Source of the DNA: Deltaproteobacteria bacterium
Lineage (GTDB): Bacteria; Desulfobacterota; RBG-13-43-22
DNA: 51,039 nucleotides
Assembly (NCBI GenBank): GCA_016208255.1
Contig: JACQYK010000015.1
Location: forward strand, 1-51,039
Reading direction: 5' to 3'
This document shows positions 7,037 through 15,173 of this stretch, piece after piece (the stretch's first letter is position 1; every line of letters starts with the position of its first letter). The position numbers were made by a program, and so were the translations under genes. Under the pieces are notes generated by a model. It saw nothing but the letters and a program-made list of their open reading frames with translations. It made no database searches and was not told the DNA's origin.

Positions 7037-9145
7037 TTATCCCCGCTCCAAGCGGGCGTAATCCAGGTGCAAGACCTTGGATCCATACCGTTTAAAGAGG
7101 ACCCGGACTTTTCTCTCTCTGGGAGGCTCCTGGATCACCCCGTTGCCGAAAAGGGGATGGAAGACCTTCGTCCCCTTTGAAAAACCTTCATCATCCTCTT
7201 TCGGAATCGGAGAGCAATAGGAGGCCGGGACTTGTAATGAATGGTTAATCGGTTTTCCTCTTTTAGGCAGCAGATCTTCCGCAATATCGGCAATAAAATG
7301 GCACAGGTCATTCTTTTGCCAGCCCCCGCCTCTGTTGGAGAGGGATTCAGGATAAGTCAGAAAAAGCCTCTCTTTAGCCCGGGTAATGGCCACATAGAGC
7401 AGTCGTCTTTCTTCTTCCATTTCCTCCGGGTTCATCATGGATTGAGAAGAAGGGAATCGGCCTTCGGTCAGCCAGATGATAAAGACGATCTTCCATTCCA
7501 ATCCTTTGGCCGAATGGACCGTGGACAGGACCAACTGGTCTTTCTCGGGGCCGTCCGACTCTTCATAGACCTCCAGACTCAAATCCCCCAGTAAATCCTC
7601 CGTCTCGGTGTAATTATAGCTGACTCGAATAATTTCTTCGATCTCTTTCTGTCTTCGCTGAGGTTCTTCATATAAACCGGGCAGAAGATTCTTGTAATAG
7701 TCCCAGATCATCTCCAGGGCCTGAGTGGGTGTCAAAAAAGGCTGATCGACCAACCTCTGGAAAAGGGCTGAAAATTCAGTAAGTTGGGATTTCAAACGGG
7801 GATATCCCGTCAGGCACTCCAACCTGGAGGTCCAATCCGGGCAGTCCGTCATCCGTTCGACAATAGCCTGGGCCCTTTTGGGACCCAACCCTTCCAGAAG
7901 TCTCAGAATCCTTTCCCAGGCCAGGACATCCCTGGGATTATGAATCACCTTTAAGTAGGAAATTAAATCCTTGATATGGGCCCCTTCGACAAAACGACGG
8001 CCCCCATATTTTTTAAAAGGAATGCCTTCCTTTTGAAGAAAGACCTCCAGGTTAAAAGAATGATGACCCGCCCGGAATAGTACAGCCATTTCCTGCCAGG
8101 GGATCCCCTGGCCATGAAATTCCTGAAGCTGCCGAACTACATATTGAGACTGTGATTCTTCATAGGGAAGTTCTATCAAACAGGGGGGTTCCCCCTTTTT
8201 GAAACGGGAAAAGAGGCATTTGCTGTAACGTTCCTTGGAATAACTGATCATCCGGTTGGCCAGATTCAGGATCGGTTGGGAGCTTCGGAAATTTTCCTCT
8301 AATTTGATCACCCGGGTCCCGGGAAACTGGCGTGGAAAGTCCAGAATGTTTTTAAAGTGGGCCCCGCGAAACCCGTAGATGGATTGGGAATCATCCCCCA
8401 CCACCATGATGTTCTCCCGGGCCAGGTGACGGACTATCTCAGCCTGGAGCAGGTTGGTATCCTGATATTCATCCACCAGGACATATTGATAATAAGAGGA
8501 TAATTCCCGGACGATTCCTGTTTCCTGCCGGAAAAGATGGAGGCAGTGACTCAGGAGGTCATCATAATCCAACAGGCCGTGCTGCCTTTTTAATGTTTCA
8601 TAGCCCAGGTTGACTTCTCTGAGCTTCGACAGAGAAATCCCGTTCTCAAAAAAGGAGTTGGATAGCCCCTCTTCGAAAGTCAATCCCCGGTTGACAAACC
8701 GGCTCAGCAGTTCCAAGAATTCCCTTTTGTCCGGAACATCTTTCTCTTTTTCCCAGTGTTTGGCCTTAATGATTTTTCCCACCAGCTCTTCACTGTCTTT
8801 GCGATCCATTACGGTCAGGGGTCTCTTGAGGCCGATAACCGATCCATAAATCCGCAGGAATTTATAGGCCAGGGAATGAAAGGTCCCCCCGGCCACTTCC
8901 CGGCAGGACCGGTTAAGCATCTCTTCCACCCGATGAAGCATTTCCTGGGAAGCCTTGCGGGTAAAGGTCAGAAGCAGGATCCTTTCCGGTGGAATCCCTT
9001 TTTCAACCAGCCAGGCCACCCGATAGACCAGGGTCCGGGTCTTTCCGCTGCCTGCCCCGGCGATGATCAGGGTCGGTCCGTCGGGAGAAAAAACCGCCTC
9101 CAGTTGGGCCTGGTTCAGATTGTTTTGATAATCAATCCTTCCCAT
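7037..9145 (-). CDS. UvrD/PcrA-family superfamily 1 DNA helicase
   Basis: A 702-residue ATP-dependent 3'-5' DNA helicase, the size of UvrD/PcrA. Motifs in order: Q motif (LNQAQLEAV, residues 10-18), Walker A (AGAGSGKT, 29-36), LTFTRKASQEM (Ia), VDEYQDTN (II), DDSQSIYGFRGA (III), LEENFRSSQPIL (IV), STVHSAKGLEW (V) and YVAITRAKERL (VI). The C-terminus (GTKVFHPLFGNGVIQ...VLFKRYGSKVLHLDYARLERG) is the Tudor-like tail of PcrA that contacts RNA polymerase. A cytoplasmic role in nucleotide excision repair or fork rescue is expected. It stands alone between the inverted-repeat element and the divergent thiol-redox genes. Confidence 0.92.
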   Translation of the reverse strand: MGRIDYQNNLNQAQLEAVFSPDGPTLIIAGAGSGKTRTLVYRVAWLVEKGIPPERILLLTFTRKASQEMLHRVEEMLNRSCREVAGGTFHSLAYKFLRIYGSVIGLKRPLTVMDRKDSEELVGKIIKAKHWEKEKDVPDKREFLELLSRFVNRGLTFEEGLSNSFFENGISLSKLREVNLGYETLKRQHGLLDYDDLLSHCLHLFRQETGIVRELSSYYQYVLVDEYQDTNLLQAEIVRHLARENIMVVGDDSQSIYGFRGAHFKNILDFPRQFPGTRVIKLEENFRSSQPILNLANRMISYSKERYSKCLFSRFKKGEPPCLIELPYEESQSQYVVRQLQEFHGQGIPWQEMAVLFRAGHHSFNLEVFLQKEGIPFKKYGGRRFVEGAHIKDLISYLKVIHNPRDVLAWERILRLLEGLGPKRAQAIVERMTDCPDWTSRLECLTGYPRLKSQLTEFSALFQRLVDQPFLTPTQALEMIWDYYKNLLPGLYEEPQRRQKEIEEIIRVSYNYTETEDLLGDLSLEVYEESDGPEKDQLVLSTVHSAKGLEWKIVFIIWLTEGRFPSSQSMMNPEEMEEERRLLYVAITRAKERLFLTYPESLSNRGGGWQKNDLCHFIADIAEDLLPKRGKPINHSLQVPASYCSPIPKEDDEGFSKGTKVFHPLFGNGVIQEPPRERKVRVLFKRYGSKVLHLDYARLERG

Positions 9146-9335
9146 AGGCTATTCAATCCACGATCTCATGTTTATCATCTTTCTTAAGCCCTCCTCAGGG
9201 CCAGGATTCCAAATGAATTTTCGATTCGGCAAAACCCAATCTTAAAACCGACTAGGTTGTATCCTCATACTAAAAAAATGGGTTTCTGTAAACCCTGAAA
9301 TGGTACGATTAATCCCCGAGGCTCAGAATTTAAAA

Positions 9336-9364
9336 TTGACAATAATAATTTTGGAACTTACTAT
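9336..9364 (+). promoter_or_regulatory. Candidate sigma-70 promoter for the VKOR gene
   Basis: TTGACA (9336-9341), a 17-base spacer and TACTAT (9359-9364), 27 bases before the ATG at 9392. Good fit by eye; not tested. Confidence 0.5.
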
Positions 9365-9391
9365 TTGTTGCATCCCAAGGGGGAGAAGGGC

Positions 9392-10312
9392 ATGAACAAA
9401 AAACAGGTTGGGACAGTATCCTTTTTTATCCTCAGCGTCCTTGGCTCACTTTATCTGATTGGAGAAGCCGCACTTCAAGCCTTCGGAAGGAGCATTTGCG
9501 TCTCCCAAGGATGCGAGTTAGTGGGCCGGATAACGCGATTAGGGGACCTCTTAACGATCCTCATCGGTTTTATCGCACTCAGCCTGCTGGCCTTGTTATC
9601 CGGCTTGACCCTGCGGTGGCAAAACGGAGATCTCGACTCGGCCATCAACCCGGGATGGCTTGACTTGGCCATCAATCTCGCCCTCATCGCCGCTTTGGCC
9701 GCCGAGGGCTTTTTTTTCGGCTACCAGATATTCTGGCTGCCGGAATTGTGCCTGTTTTGTCTGAGCGTTATGGGAATCTTCCTTACCCTTGGCCTTTTGA
9801 GGCTCTTTTCGGATTGGAAAGCGGCCGTAACGGGCTTCGCCACCTTCGCGGTGGTTCTGCTTTTTGTCGGACTCCTCCTGCCGCCGCCCGGCCCGGCCCT
9901 GCCCGGCTCAAAAATGATTCTGTTCTATAGTGAGGACTGCAGACACTGCACGGAGATTAAAAGAGAGATCGACAAAAACAAGCTGAATATCAGGCCGGTG
10001 CTGGTCAAGGATTATACGGCAACCCTCCGGAATTTGGGCGTTGACAGGGTCCCGACCCTTTTTGTAAACGCTCATCACCAAAAACTCATTCTGATCGGAA
10101 AGGAGGCCATCCTCCGCTATCTCGCTGCCTGTCAATCATCGGAGAAGCCGATGCCTTCCGGATCGGTTCCCCATAACTTAAAAAAAAGAATACCGGCCGA
10201 GTCCGGGATTTCCGATTCGGTGTTGCCTCATCCACCTTTGGGAACACCCAATCCGATATTTCAACCTTCCACTGACGAGGGTGCTTGTAAAGAAGACCAG
10301 AAGTGCGATTGA
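9392..10312 (+). CDS. VKOR-thioredoxin fusion (disulfide-forming membrane protein)
   Basis: 306 residues from ATG 9392, which has a GGGAGAAGGG ribosome-binding site; the frame is open to a TTG at 9365. The N-terminal VKOR domain has about five membrane helices, the loop cysteines C36 and C41 (SICVSQGCELV) and the active-site pair C120-x-x-C123 (LCLFC). From about residue 172 comes a thioredoxin-like domain with C183-x-x-C186 (DCRHC) and the cis-Pro loop VPTLF. Bacterial VKOR homologues replace DsbB: they oxidise a thioredoxin-like partner and pass electrons to quinone. The last 60 residues are a Pro/Ser-rich tail ending in two Cys. First gene of a thiol-redox group with two exported thioredoxins and a CcdA-like protein. 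Confidence 0.85.
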   Translation: MNKKQVGTVSFFILSVLGSLYLIGEAALQAFGRSICVSQGCELVGRITRLGDLLTILIGFIALSLLALLSGLTLRWQNGDLDSAINPGWLDLAINLALIAALAAEGFFFGYQIFWLPELCLFCLSVMGIFLTLGLLRLFSDWKAAVTGFATFAVVLLFVGLLLPPPGPALPGSKMILFYSEDCRHCTEIKREIDKNKLNIRPVLVKDYTATLRNLGVDRVPTLFVNAHHQKLILIGKEAILRYLAACQSSEKPMPSGSVPHNLKKRIPAESGISDSVLPHPPLGTPNPIFQPSTDEGACKEDQKCD

Positions 10313-10588
10313 CGGTTCTCAGTCCCCTCATTTCAAGGAGTCGGACGGCCTTTCCAATGGGCGGGATCCCGGCTGCGGGTTTCTTTTTAATGCCCTTTTT
10401 TATACAATAGAACTTGACACTATCGTAGGGATAACTTAATTTTAACTCTACTGGCTAAAAAAGCATCTAATTTATCAAAAAAAAGGAATTCCAGCCCTTT
10501 CCCTTGAAACCTTGACCTTCAACGCCTTGAATCTGGTTTTCATGATTCAGTGGCCTTTCAGAGGGAATTAGGGATTATTTCAAATTTC

Positions 10589-11551
10589 ATGGAATCTGAG
10601 CATCACGATCCTAATCCGGTAACCTCCTGGGGTAAACGTTTGTTCGTCACCATGATGATGAACCTGGTGATCCCTTTAGTTCAAATCGTGGCCGGGATTC
10701 TGGCCGGCAGTATGGCTTTGATCAGCGATGCCCTCCACAATCTGAGCGATTTCATCTCAATCGTGATCAGCTATGCCGCTTTGAAAATCGGACAGCGGGA
10801 ACCCTCCCTCTCTCAAACTTTTGGATATCGGCGCGTGGAAGTCGTAGCCGCTGTTTTCAATGTGGCGATCCTTTTTGGAGCCGCTTTTTATATCACCGTC
10901 GAAGGCTGGGTCCGTCTAAGAAATCCTTCTGTCATTCAGGGGAATTTGGTCATTGGAGCCGCCCTTCTGGGTATAGCCGCCAACGGGATTTCCACCTGGC
11001 TGCTTCATGCCGGGGCCAAAGAGAATCTCAATATGCGCGGGGCTTTTCTCCACATGTTGACCGATACCTTGACTTCCGTCGGGGTTGCCCTGCTGGGGGT
11101 CCTGTGGTTGTTTCGTCCCTGGTACTGGCTGGACCCGATCGTCTCCTGGGCGATCGTGGTCCTGATCCTTTACAACGGCTGGGGAATCTTAAAAGAATCC
11201 CTGCTCATTTTAATGAACGCCACCCCGCCGGGTATCGATTTGAGGGCCATCCAGAAAGAGGTCGAAGCCCTGGAGGGCATCGAAGGTCTTCACCATCTCC
11301 ATGTTTGGAATCCCTCTTCCGGAACCATTGCCCTGGCCGCTCATGTGATAGTCCCGGATCAGATGCTGGGCCAGATCGACGATCTGGCCAAAAAAGTCAG
11401 GGATCTGCTCTTATCTAAATTCAATATTGATCACCCGATCTTACAGTTTGAGTCCGGGGCCTGTGGATCAAAGGAATTATTGTGTGCCTTGTGCAGGAGC
11501 AATTATTCGGCACAACTTAAGGCGGATGAAAATAGGGCCTGGCCGGAGTAA
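10589..11551 (+). CDS. CDF-family cation (zinc-type) efflux transporter
   Basis: About 320 residues from ATG 10589; the frame is also open from a GTG at 10550. Six membrane helices. The intramembrane metal site of zinc CDF proteins is visible as SDALHNLSDF in helix 2 and HMLTDTLTS in helix 5, and a C-terminal cytoplasmic domain has HHLHVWNPSSG. These proton-coupled exporters remove Zn2+, Co2+ or Cd2+. A Cys-rich tail (GACGSKELLCALC) could be a metal sensor. The last residues (DENRAWPE) overlap a GAAAATAG...CTATTTTC palindrome (11531-11573), so the stop may come from a repeat. The ArsR regulator downstream fits metal control of this group. Confidence 0.88.
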   Translation: MESEHHDPNPVTSWGKRLFVTMMMNLVIPLVQIVAGILAGSMALISDALHNLSDFISIVISYAALKIGQREPSLSQTFGYRRVEVVAAVFNVAILFGAAFYITVEGWVRLRNPSVIQGNLVIGAALLGIAANGISTWLLHAGAKENLNMRGAFLHMLTDTLTSVGVALLGVLWLFRPWYWLDPIVSWAIVVLILYNGWGILKESLLILMNATPPGIDLRAIQKEVEALEGIEGLHHLHVWNPSSGTIALAAHVIVPDQMLGQIDDLAKKVRDLLLSKFNIDHPILQFESGACGSKELLCALCRSNYSAQLKADENRAWPE

Positions 11552-11582
11552 CTTTAAATGCTATTTTCGAAATGAAACCTTG

Positions 11583-12521
11583 ATGAGGGCTGAGGTGTTT
11601 AATCATATCCCCAGGATAGCGCTGCTTTTTTTATTCGTTTCTATAGGTTTTCTGAGTTCTGGCCTGTCTTCGGTTCTGGCGGCCGATAAGACCTTTGAGG
11701 ACCTCTACCCCGGTCTGGCTTCCGGGGCGCTCAAGGCGGCGACCTTGGCCACACTCCCCCAGGGTACTTTATTGATTGCCGGCGATCTAGTCATTAAAGA
11801 ATCGGAAATTACTAAAATGATCCGTCTTTCAGAAAGGGCCGTCCGCAAACAATTAACCCAAAATGCCTTTTTTTTACTGGAAAATATGGTTATCAAACGG
11901 ATGCTTTTTCAGGAGGCTTCCAGGGCTGGTTTTAAAGAGGGAGACGAAGACCGGGTGATCATGGATTTTCTTTCCAAAGAAATGAAGATCGCCGCCGTTA
12001 GCGAAGAAGAATTAGGTTATCTATACAACCGGACTAAGGAGATGTTTGGGGGCGCCCCTCTTGAAGAAGTCCGGGGGATGTTGAAGGAATATCTGGCCGG
12101 GCAAAAAAGAGAAGAAGCCGTTCGGCAATATATCTTGACCCTTGGGAAAAGAACCCCGATCCGGATAAACGAAGTGTGGGTAAAAAAATACACCCGCCTG
12201 GCCCTGGATAATCCAGTGGATCGTGTCCGGCTGTCGGGCAAACCGACTCTGGTTGAATTTGGGGCCCCTGGTTGTCCTCCCTGCGATATGATGAAGCCCG
12301 TCCTGGCCAACCTGAAAAAAAAATTTTCGAAGAAACTGAATGTGCTTTTCGTCCACGTGGGAAAGGAACAGTTTTTGGGAAATCGTTTCGGAATTCAAGT
12401 CATCCCGGTTCAGGTTTTTTTTGATAAAAAAGGCCTGGAGGTTTTCAGACATACCGGTTTTTTCTCTCAAGCCGAGATTGAAAACAAAATGACCCAATTG
12501 GGTTTATTAGTTCAAAAATAG
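11583..12521 (+). CDS. Exported thioredoxin-like protein with SurA_N-like middle region
   Basis: 312 residues from ATG 11583 (a TTG lies directly before it). The signal peptide ends near VLAA (residue 34). Residues 60-190 (GDLVIKESEITKMI...QNAFFLLENMVIKRMLFQEASRAG) resemble the helical N-terminal domain of SurA/PpiC chaperones. Residues 215-312 are a thioredoxin fold with C231-P-P-C234 and a cis-Pro loop (VIPVQVFF). It probably works in the periplasm as a thiol reductant fed by the CcdA-like protein three genes on. The chaperone-like part could give it unfolded-protein substrates; that is inference. The frame is open upstream to 11427, but the added sequence has no signal peptide. Confidence 0.8.
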   Translation: MRAEVFNHIPRIALLFLFVSIGFLSSGLSSVLAADKTFEDLYPGLASGALKAATLATLPQGTLLIAGDLVIKESEITKMIRLSERAVRKQLTQNAFFLLENMVIKRMLFQEASRAGFKEGDEDRVIMDFLSKEMKIAAVSEEELGYLYNRTKEMFGGAPLEEVRGMLKEYLAGQKREEAVRQYILTLGKRTPIRINEVWVKKYTRLALDNPVDRVRLSGKPTLVEFGAPGCPPCDMMKPVLANLKKKFSKKLNVLFVHVGKEQFLGNRFGIQVIPVQVFFDKKGLEVFRHTGFFSQAEIENKMTQLGLLVQK

Positions 12522-12523
12522 AG

Positions 12524-12602
12524 TATGAGGTTCTTCGATGACCCTCATGTATTTTCATGTCTAAAAGGTGTCATACCCCTGGCGGGCATGACGGTTTAGA
12601 AA
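12524..12602. repeat. Modular palindromic repeat between thioredoxin genes
   Basis: GAGTATGAGG...CCTCATGTATTTTCATG forms a hairpin around 12523-12560, followed by GGTGTCATACCCCTGGCGGGCATGACGG, the module (b) type seen at 6700-6720 and 15890-15910. Confidence 0.5.
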
Positions 12603-12610
12603 GGAAAGAA

Positions 12611-12994
12611 ATGACAAAGAAAACCATTAAAATCAGCCTCATTCTTGGGATAGGAATTTCTCTGCTTTCCTGGGGAATAACGGCCCAATCGGCGTCGTTG
12701 AAAGAAGTCCCGGTCAAAGGTACGATCAATCTGGTGGATTTTTGGTCCGATTACTGCCTGCCTTGCAAGATGATGGCCCCGGTCCTGGCCAAGGTGGAAA
12801 AAAATTATCAGGGCAAAGTGGCCATTGTTCATGTCGATATTGAAAAATTCCCGGATCAGGTCAAGCGTTTCAGCATCCGGGTCATCCCGACCCAGGTCTT
12901 TTTTGACCAAAAAGGGAAAGAGGTATTTCGGCATGAAGGATTTATGAGCGAGAAAGAAATTGCCGCCCAATTTAAAAAGATGGGAGTCGACTGA
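12611..12994 (+). CDS. Exported thioredoxin
   Basis: 127 residues from ATG 12611 (AAGGAAAGAA ribosome-binding site). The signal peptide is residues 1-28 (ISLILGIGISLLSWGITAQSA), and a compact thioredoxin domain has C49-L-P-C52 and the cis-Pro loop VIPTQVFF. It is close in sequence to the C-terminal domain of the preceding protein (IPxQVFFD.KG.EVFRH.GF), so the two probably arose by duplication. Only four bases separate its stop from the CcdA-like start, which points to CcdA as its electron donor. Confidence 0.85.
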   Translation: MTKKTIKISLILGIGISLLSWGITAQSASLKEVPVKGTINLVDFWSDYCLPCKMMAPVLAKVEKNYQGKVAIVHVDIEKFPDQVKRFSIRVIPTQVFFDQKGKEVFRHEGFMSEKEIAAQFKKMGVD

Positions 12995-12998
12995 ACCG

Positions 12999-13706
12999 AT
13001 GCTGGAAAATATCTTTCTGACCGTCAATGAATGGCTTGTTGGAGGAACCGTTATTGCCGCCCTGGGGGCCTTCTTCTGGGGCATGATTTGCGTAATCTTC
13101 AGCCCTTGTAATCTAGCCTCCTTTCCTTTGATCGTCGCCTATGTGGGCGGGCAGGAGAAGATGGTCCAGTCCCGTCAGGCCAGTTATTATTCCCTGGCCT
13201 TCACCTTCGGCCTTTTTATCACCATCGCCCTGGTTGGAATTGTCTGTGCCCTTCTGGGCTGGATGTTGGGTGATATTGGCAATTACTGGCAAATCCTGGT
13301 GGGACTGGTTTTGGTTTATCTGGCCTTAGGTATGCTGGGGGTCGAGAAATGTTCCCTGTCGGCCGGTTATTTATCACGTTTTAATATTAAAGGCCTCTTT
13401 GGGGCTTTTGTTTTTGGTTTGGTTTTCGGGGCTGTTTCCGGGTCCTGCACCTTCGGATTTATGGCCCCCCTCCTGGCCGTCATCACCATTCAAAAAATGT
13501 TACTCCACGGGATCACGCTGATCCTCTTCTTCGCCCTGGGCCAATCTGTTCCCATTTTTCTGGCAGCCAATTGCACAGCCGCTGTGCGAAAACTTCTCGA
13601 AAAAGAGTCCTTCCACACCGGCAGCCAGTGGTTTCGCCGCGTGGCCGGAGTGCTTATCGGCCTGCTGGGTCTTTATTTCATAGCTAATCCGTTTTTATCT
13701 CGCTGA
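12999..13706 (+). CDS. CcdA/DsbD-like transmembrane thiol reductant transporter
   Basis: 235 residues from ATG 12999 with six predicted membrane helices. Redox-active cysteines are in the expected places: C37 in FSPCNLASFP and a second in SGSCTFGFMAP (about residue 150), equivalent to the two Cys of CcdA that carry reducing power from cytoplasmic thioredoxin to periplasmic thioredoxin-like proteins. An added Cys (C31) precedes the first motif. It is coupled to two exported thioredoxins upstream. CcdA can serve cytochrome c maturation, but no cytochrome maturation gene is nearby. Confidence 0.87.
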   Translation: MLENIFLTVNEWLVGGTVIAALGAFFWGMICVIFSPCNLASFPLIVAYVGGQEKMVQSRQASYYSLAFTFGLFITIALVGIVCALLGWMLGDIGNYWQILVGLVLVYLALGMLGVEKCSLSAGYLSRFNIKGLFGAFVFGLVFGAVSGSCTFGFMAPLLAVITIQKMLLHGITLILFFALGQSVPIFLAANCTAAVRKLLEKESFHTGSQWFRRVAGVLIGLLGLYFIANPFLSR

Positions 13707-13795
13707 TCACTCCCCTATTAACAGAGATCCCTGAGGCATTTCCTTCCAATTTTTCCGCTTTTCTTCCGCTCTTTTCGATCTAATCGTTTTTTTAA

Positions 13796-13824
13796 TTGAC
13801 AATTTAATTAAGTTTATATATATT
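13796..13824 (+). promoter_or_regulatory. Candidate sigma-70 promoter of the arsR-type gene
   Basis: TTGACA (13796-13801), a 17-base spacer and TATATT (13819-13824) in a very AT-rich stretch with a partial palindrome TTTAATTAAG...ATTTAATTTAAA that could be an ArsR operator. It lies 37 bases before the ATG. Confidence 0.6.
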
Positions 13825-13860
13825 TAATTTAAAAAATGCTTAAATAGTTTAAAAATTCTC

Positions 13861-14286
13861 ATGGAAAATATTAGAGTTCTTGCCGACCAGACGAGATTTA
13901 ATTTATTTAAATTGCTAATTAATAACGATTTATGCGTCGGAGCGCTGGCTTCCCGGCTGAATATTTCCAAGGCCGCCGCCTCTCAGCATCTCCAGGTCCT
14001 CAGGAAGGCCGGGTTTGTCCGGGGGGAAAAGCGGGGTTATTGGACCCACTATTCGGTGGAAAAAGAGACCATCCGGACCCTGGCCTCACGGCTGGTAGAG
14101 ATGATCGATAGTGCTTCCCCTAACGGACTTGTTTGTATCAAGGCCAGGCCGGAAGAGAATACCTCACAGAAAAAGGAGCTGATGAAGATGTGCTGCAACG
14201 ACTGCTGCCAACAACCGGAAAAATTAAAGGGTACACCCCAGGAGTGTAAGTCCGTCACCCCCGCGAAAGCGGGGGTCCAGAAGTAG
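13861..14286 (+). CDS. ArsR/SmtB-family metal-responsive repressor
   Basis: 141 residues. The winged helix-turn-helix is residues 1-85 (ADQTRFNLFKLL, ALASRLNISKAAASQHLQVLRKAGFV, KRGYWTHYSV). A Cys cluster C111-C112-N-D-C115-C116 near the C-terminus is a likely metal or metalloid site. ArsR proteins leave DNA when the metal binds. The last 11 residues (SVTPAKAGVQK) and the stop are translated from a dispersed repeat at 14253-14323. A gene ending near residue 125 would be normal, so the repeat has replaced the native stop. It probably regulates itself and possibly the upstream CDF/thioredoxin genes. Confidence 0.87.
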   Translation: MENIRVLADQTRFNLFKLLINNDLCVGALASRLNISKAAASQHLQVLRKAGFVRGEKRGYWTHYSVEKETIRTLASRLVEMIDSASPNGLVCIKARPEENTSQKKELMKMCCNDCCQQPEKLKGTPQECKSVTPAKAGVQK

Positions 14287-14323
14287 TTAAGTTCCCTGGA
14301 TTCCCGTTTTCACGGGAATGACG
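14253..14323. repeat. Paired-hairpin dispersed repeat (CGTCAyyCCCG...CGGGrrTCCAG), copy 1
   Basis: Two hairpins in inverted orientation: CCCCCGCGAAAGCGGGGG and TTCCCGTTTTCACGGGAA, each bordered by CGTCA and TCCAG/CTGGA. This repeat type is widespread in proteobacterial genomes. Here it forms the 3' end of the arsR-type gene. Another copy is at 27531-27609. Confidence 0.85.
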
Positions 14324-14427
14324 AAAATCGGCTTTCGGTGACTTTTTACAATTTGTCCGATGTAACAGAGGATTGAAAAGAGACAACAAATATTGACCCG
14401 GTTGAGGGGGAGAAAAAGGGGAGAAAA

Positions 14428-14829
14428 ATGGGTCCTGAACTGAAACCTATTGGTTATGTATCCACAGAGGCCAAAGAAATTCCCCGGACCTGGCAGGTCT
14501 CAAATGCGGAGGGGCTATTGATAATAGACGAAAAATACCATCAGGGATTGAGCGATATCAAGACCGGGGATCGGCTCTACGTCATCTTTCAATTCCATAA
14601 AAGCCCTGAATTTTCCGATCAATTTATGCGGATCAAGCCCCCGGTTTCTGATAAAAAGAAAGGCGTTTTCAGTACCCATTCCCCCATTCGTCCCAACCCC
14701 ATCGGATTATCTATCCTTGAGGTCCTGGGCATCAATGCCAATAAAATCCGGATCAAAGGATTGGACATGATGGACGGCACACCGATTTTAGACATCAAAC
14801 CCTTAGATTGTCCCAGCGAAACAAAATAG
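14428..14829 (+). CDS. trmO: TrmO-like tRNA (t6A37) methyltransferase
   Basis: 133 residues of the TsaA/YaeB/TrmO family, which uses S-adenosylmethionine to methylate N6-threonylcarbamoyl-A37 of tRNA-Thr. Motifs: N-terminal LKPIGYVSTEAKEIPRTWQ, acidic LLIIDEKYHQGLSDI, HSPIRPNPIGLSILEVLG (the SAM-binding signature) and LDMMDGTPILDIKPLD. It is shorter than E. coli TrmO (235 residues) and lacks its C-terminal domain, as many archaeal and anaerobe members do. Some archaeal and Desulfobacterota members occur near metal or molybdenum genes; here the neighbours give no clear hint. Confidence 0.85.
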   Translation: MGPELKPIGYVSTEAKEIPRTWQVSNAEGLLIIDEKYHQGLSDIKTGDRLYVIFQFHKSPEFSDQFMRIKPPVSDKKKGVFSTHSPIRPNPIGLSILEVLGINANKIRIKGLDMMDGTPILDIKPLDCPSETK

Positions 14830-14834
14830 GAAGG

Positions 14835-14933
14835 ATGGCCATGGCGGAAGAAAAATGTGTCTTTTGTGAGATCGTGGCCGGGCAGACACCGGCCCACATC
14901 GTTTATGAGGAACGCAAGAGATATCTGGAGTGA
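14835..14933 (+). pseudogene. N-terminal remnant of a HIT-family hydrolase
   Basis: 32 codons (MAMAEEKCVFCEIVAGQTPAHIVYEERKRYLE) matching the start of HIT-family nucleotide hydrolases (CxxC then the conserved VYE), ending in TGA. The catalytic HxHxH part is absent. The next gene starts four bases after the stop, so the HIT gene appears cut by a deletion or by insertion of that gene. Confidence 0.75.
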
Positions 14934-14936
14934 TTT

Positions 14937-15173
14937 ATGAAGAAATCAAAGGAATCATCGCAAGATTTTGTAGTTTGCATCAAAAATGAAGATTATCCGG
15001 CATCACTAGAATTGCACAAGATTTATCGTGTGGTTCCAGATGAGGAGGCAGCTTCTGATGGTGACATACGAATCATTGATGAGAGTGGAGAGGATTATCT
15101 ATATCCGGCTTCTTACTTTGCACCTATCAAAGTGCCTAAAAAGGTAGAAGAATCCTTGCTTCGCGCCTCATAA
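14937..15173 (+). CDS. Small conserved hypothetical protein
   Basis: 78 residues, acidic, with the readable core DFVVCIKNEDYPASLELHKIYRVVPDEEAASDGDIRIIDESGEDYLYPASYFAPI. Small proteins of this pattern occur widely in bacteria as hypotheticals; no function is known to me. Its AT content is higher than its neighbours and it starts directly after the broken HIT gene, which suggests a recent arrival. Its 3' end overlaps the convergent gene by six bases. Confidence 0.7.
   Translation: MKKSKESSQDFVVCIKNEDYPASLELHKIYRVVPDEEAASDGDIRIIDESGEDYLYPASYFAPIKVPKKVEESLLRAS

Noticed and set aside
14931-14933. TGA at the end of the HIT fragment as a second selenocysteine codon
   Set aside because: The sequence after it does not continue the HIT family in frame, and no GG-loop hairpin at the right distance was seen.
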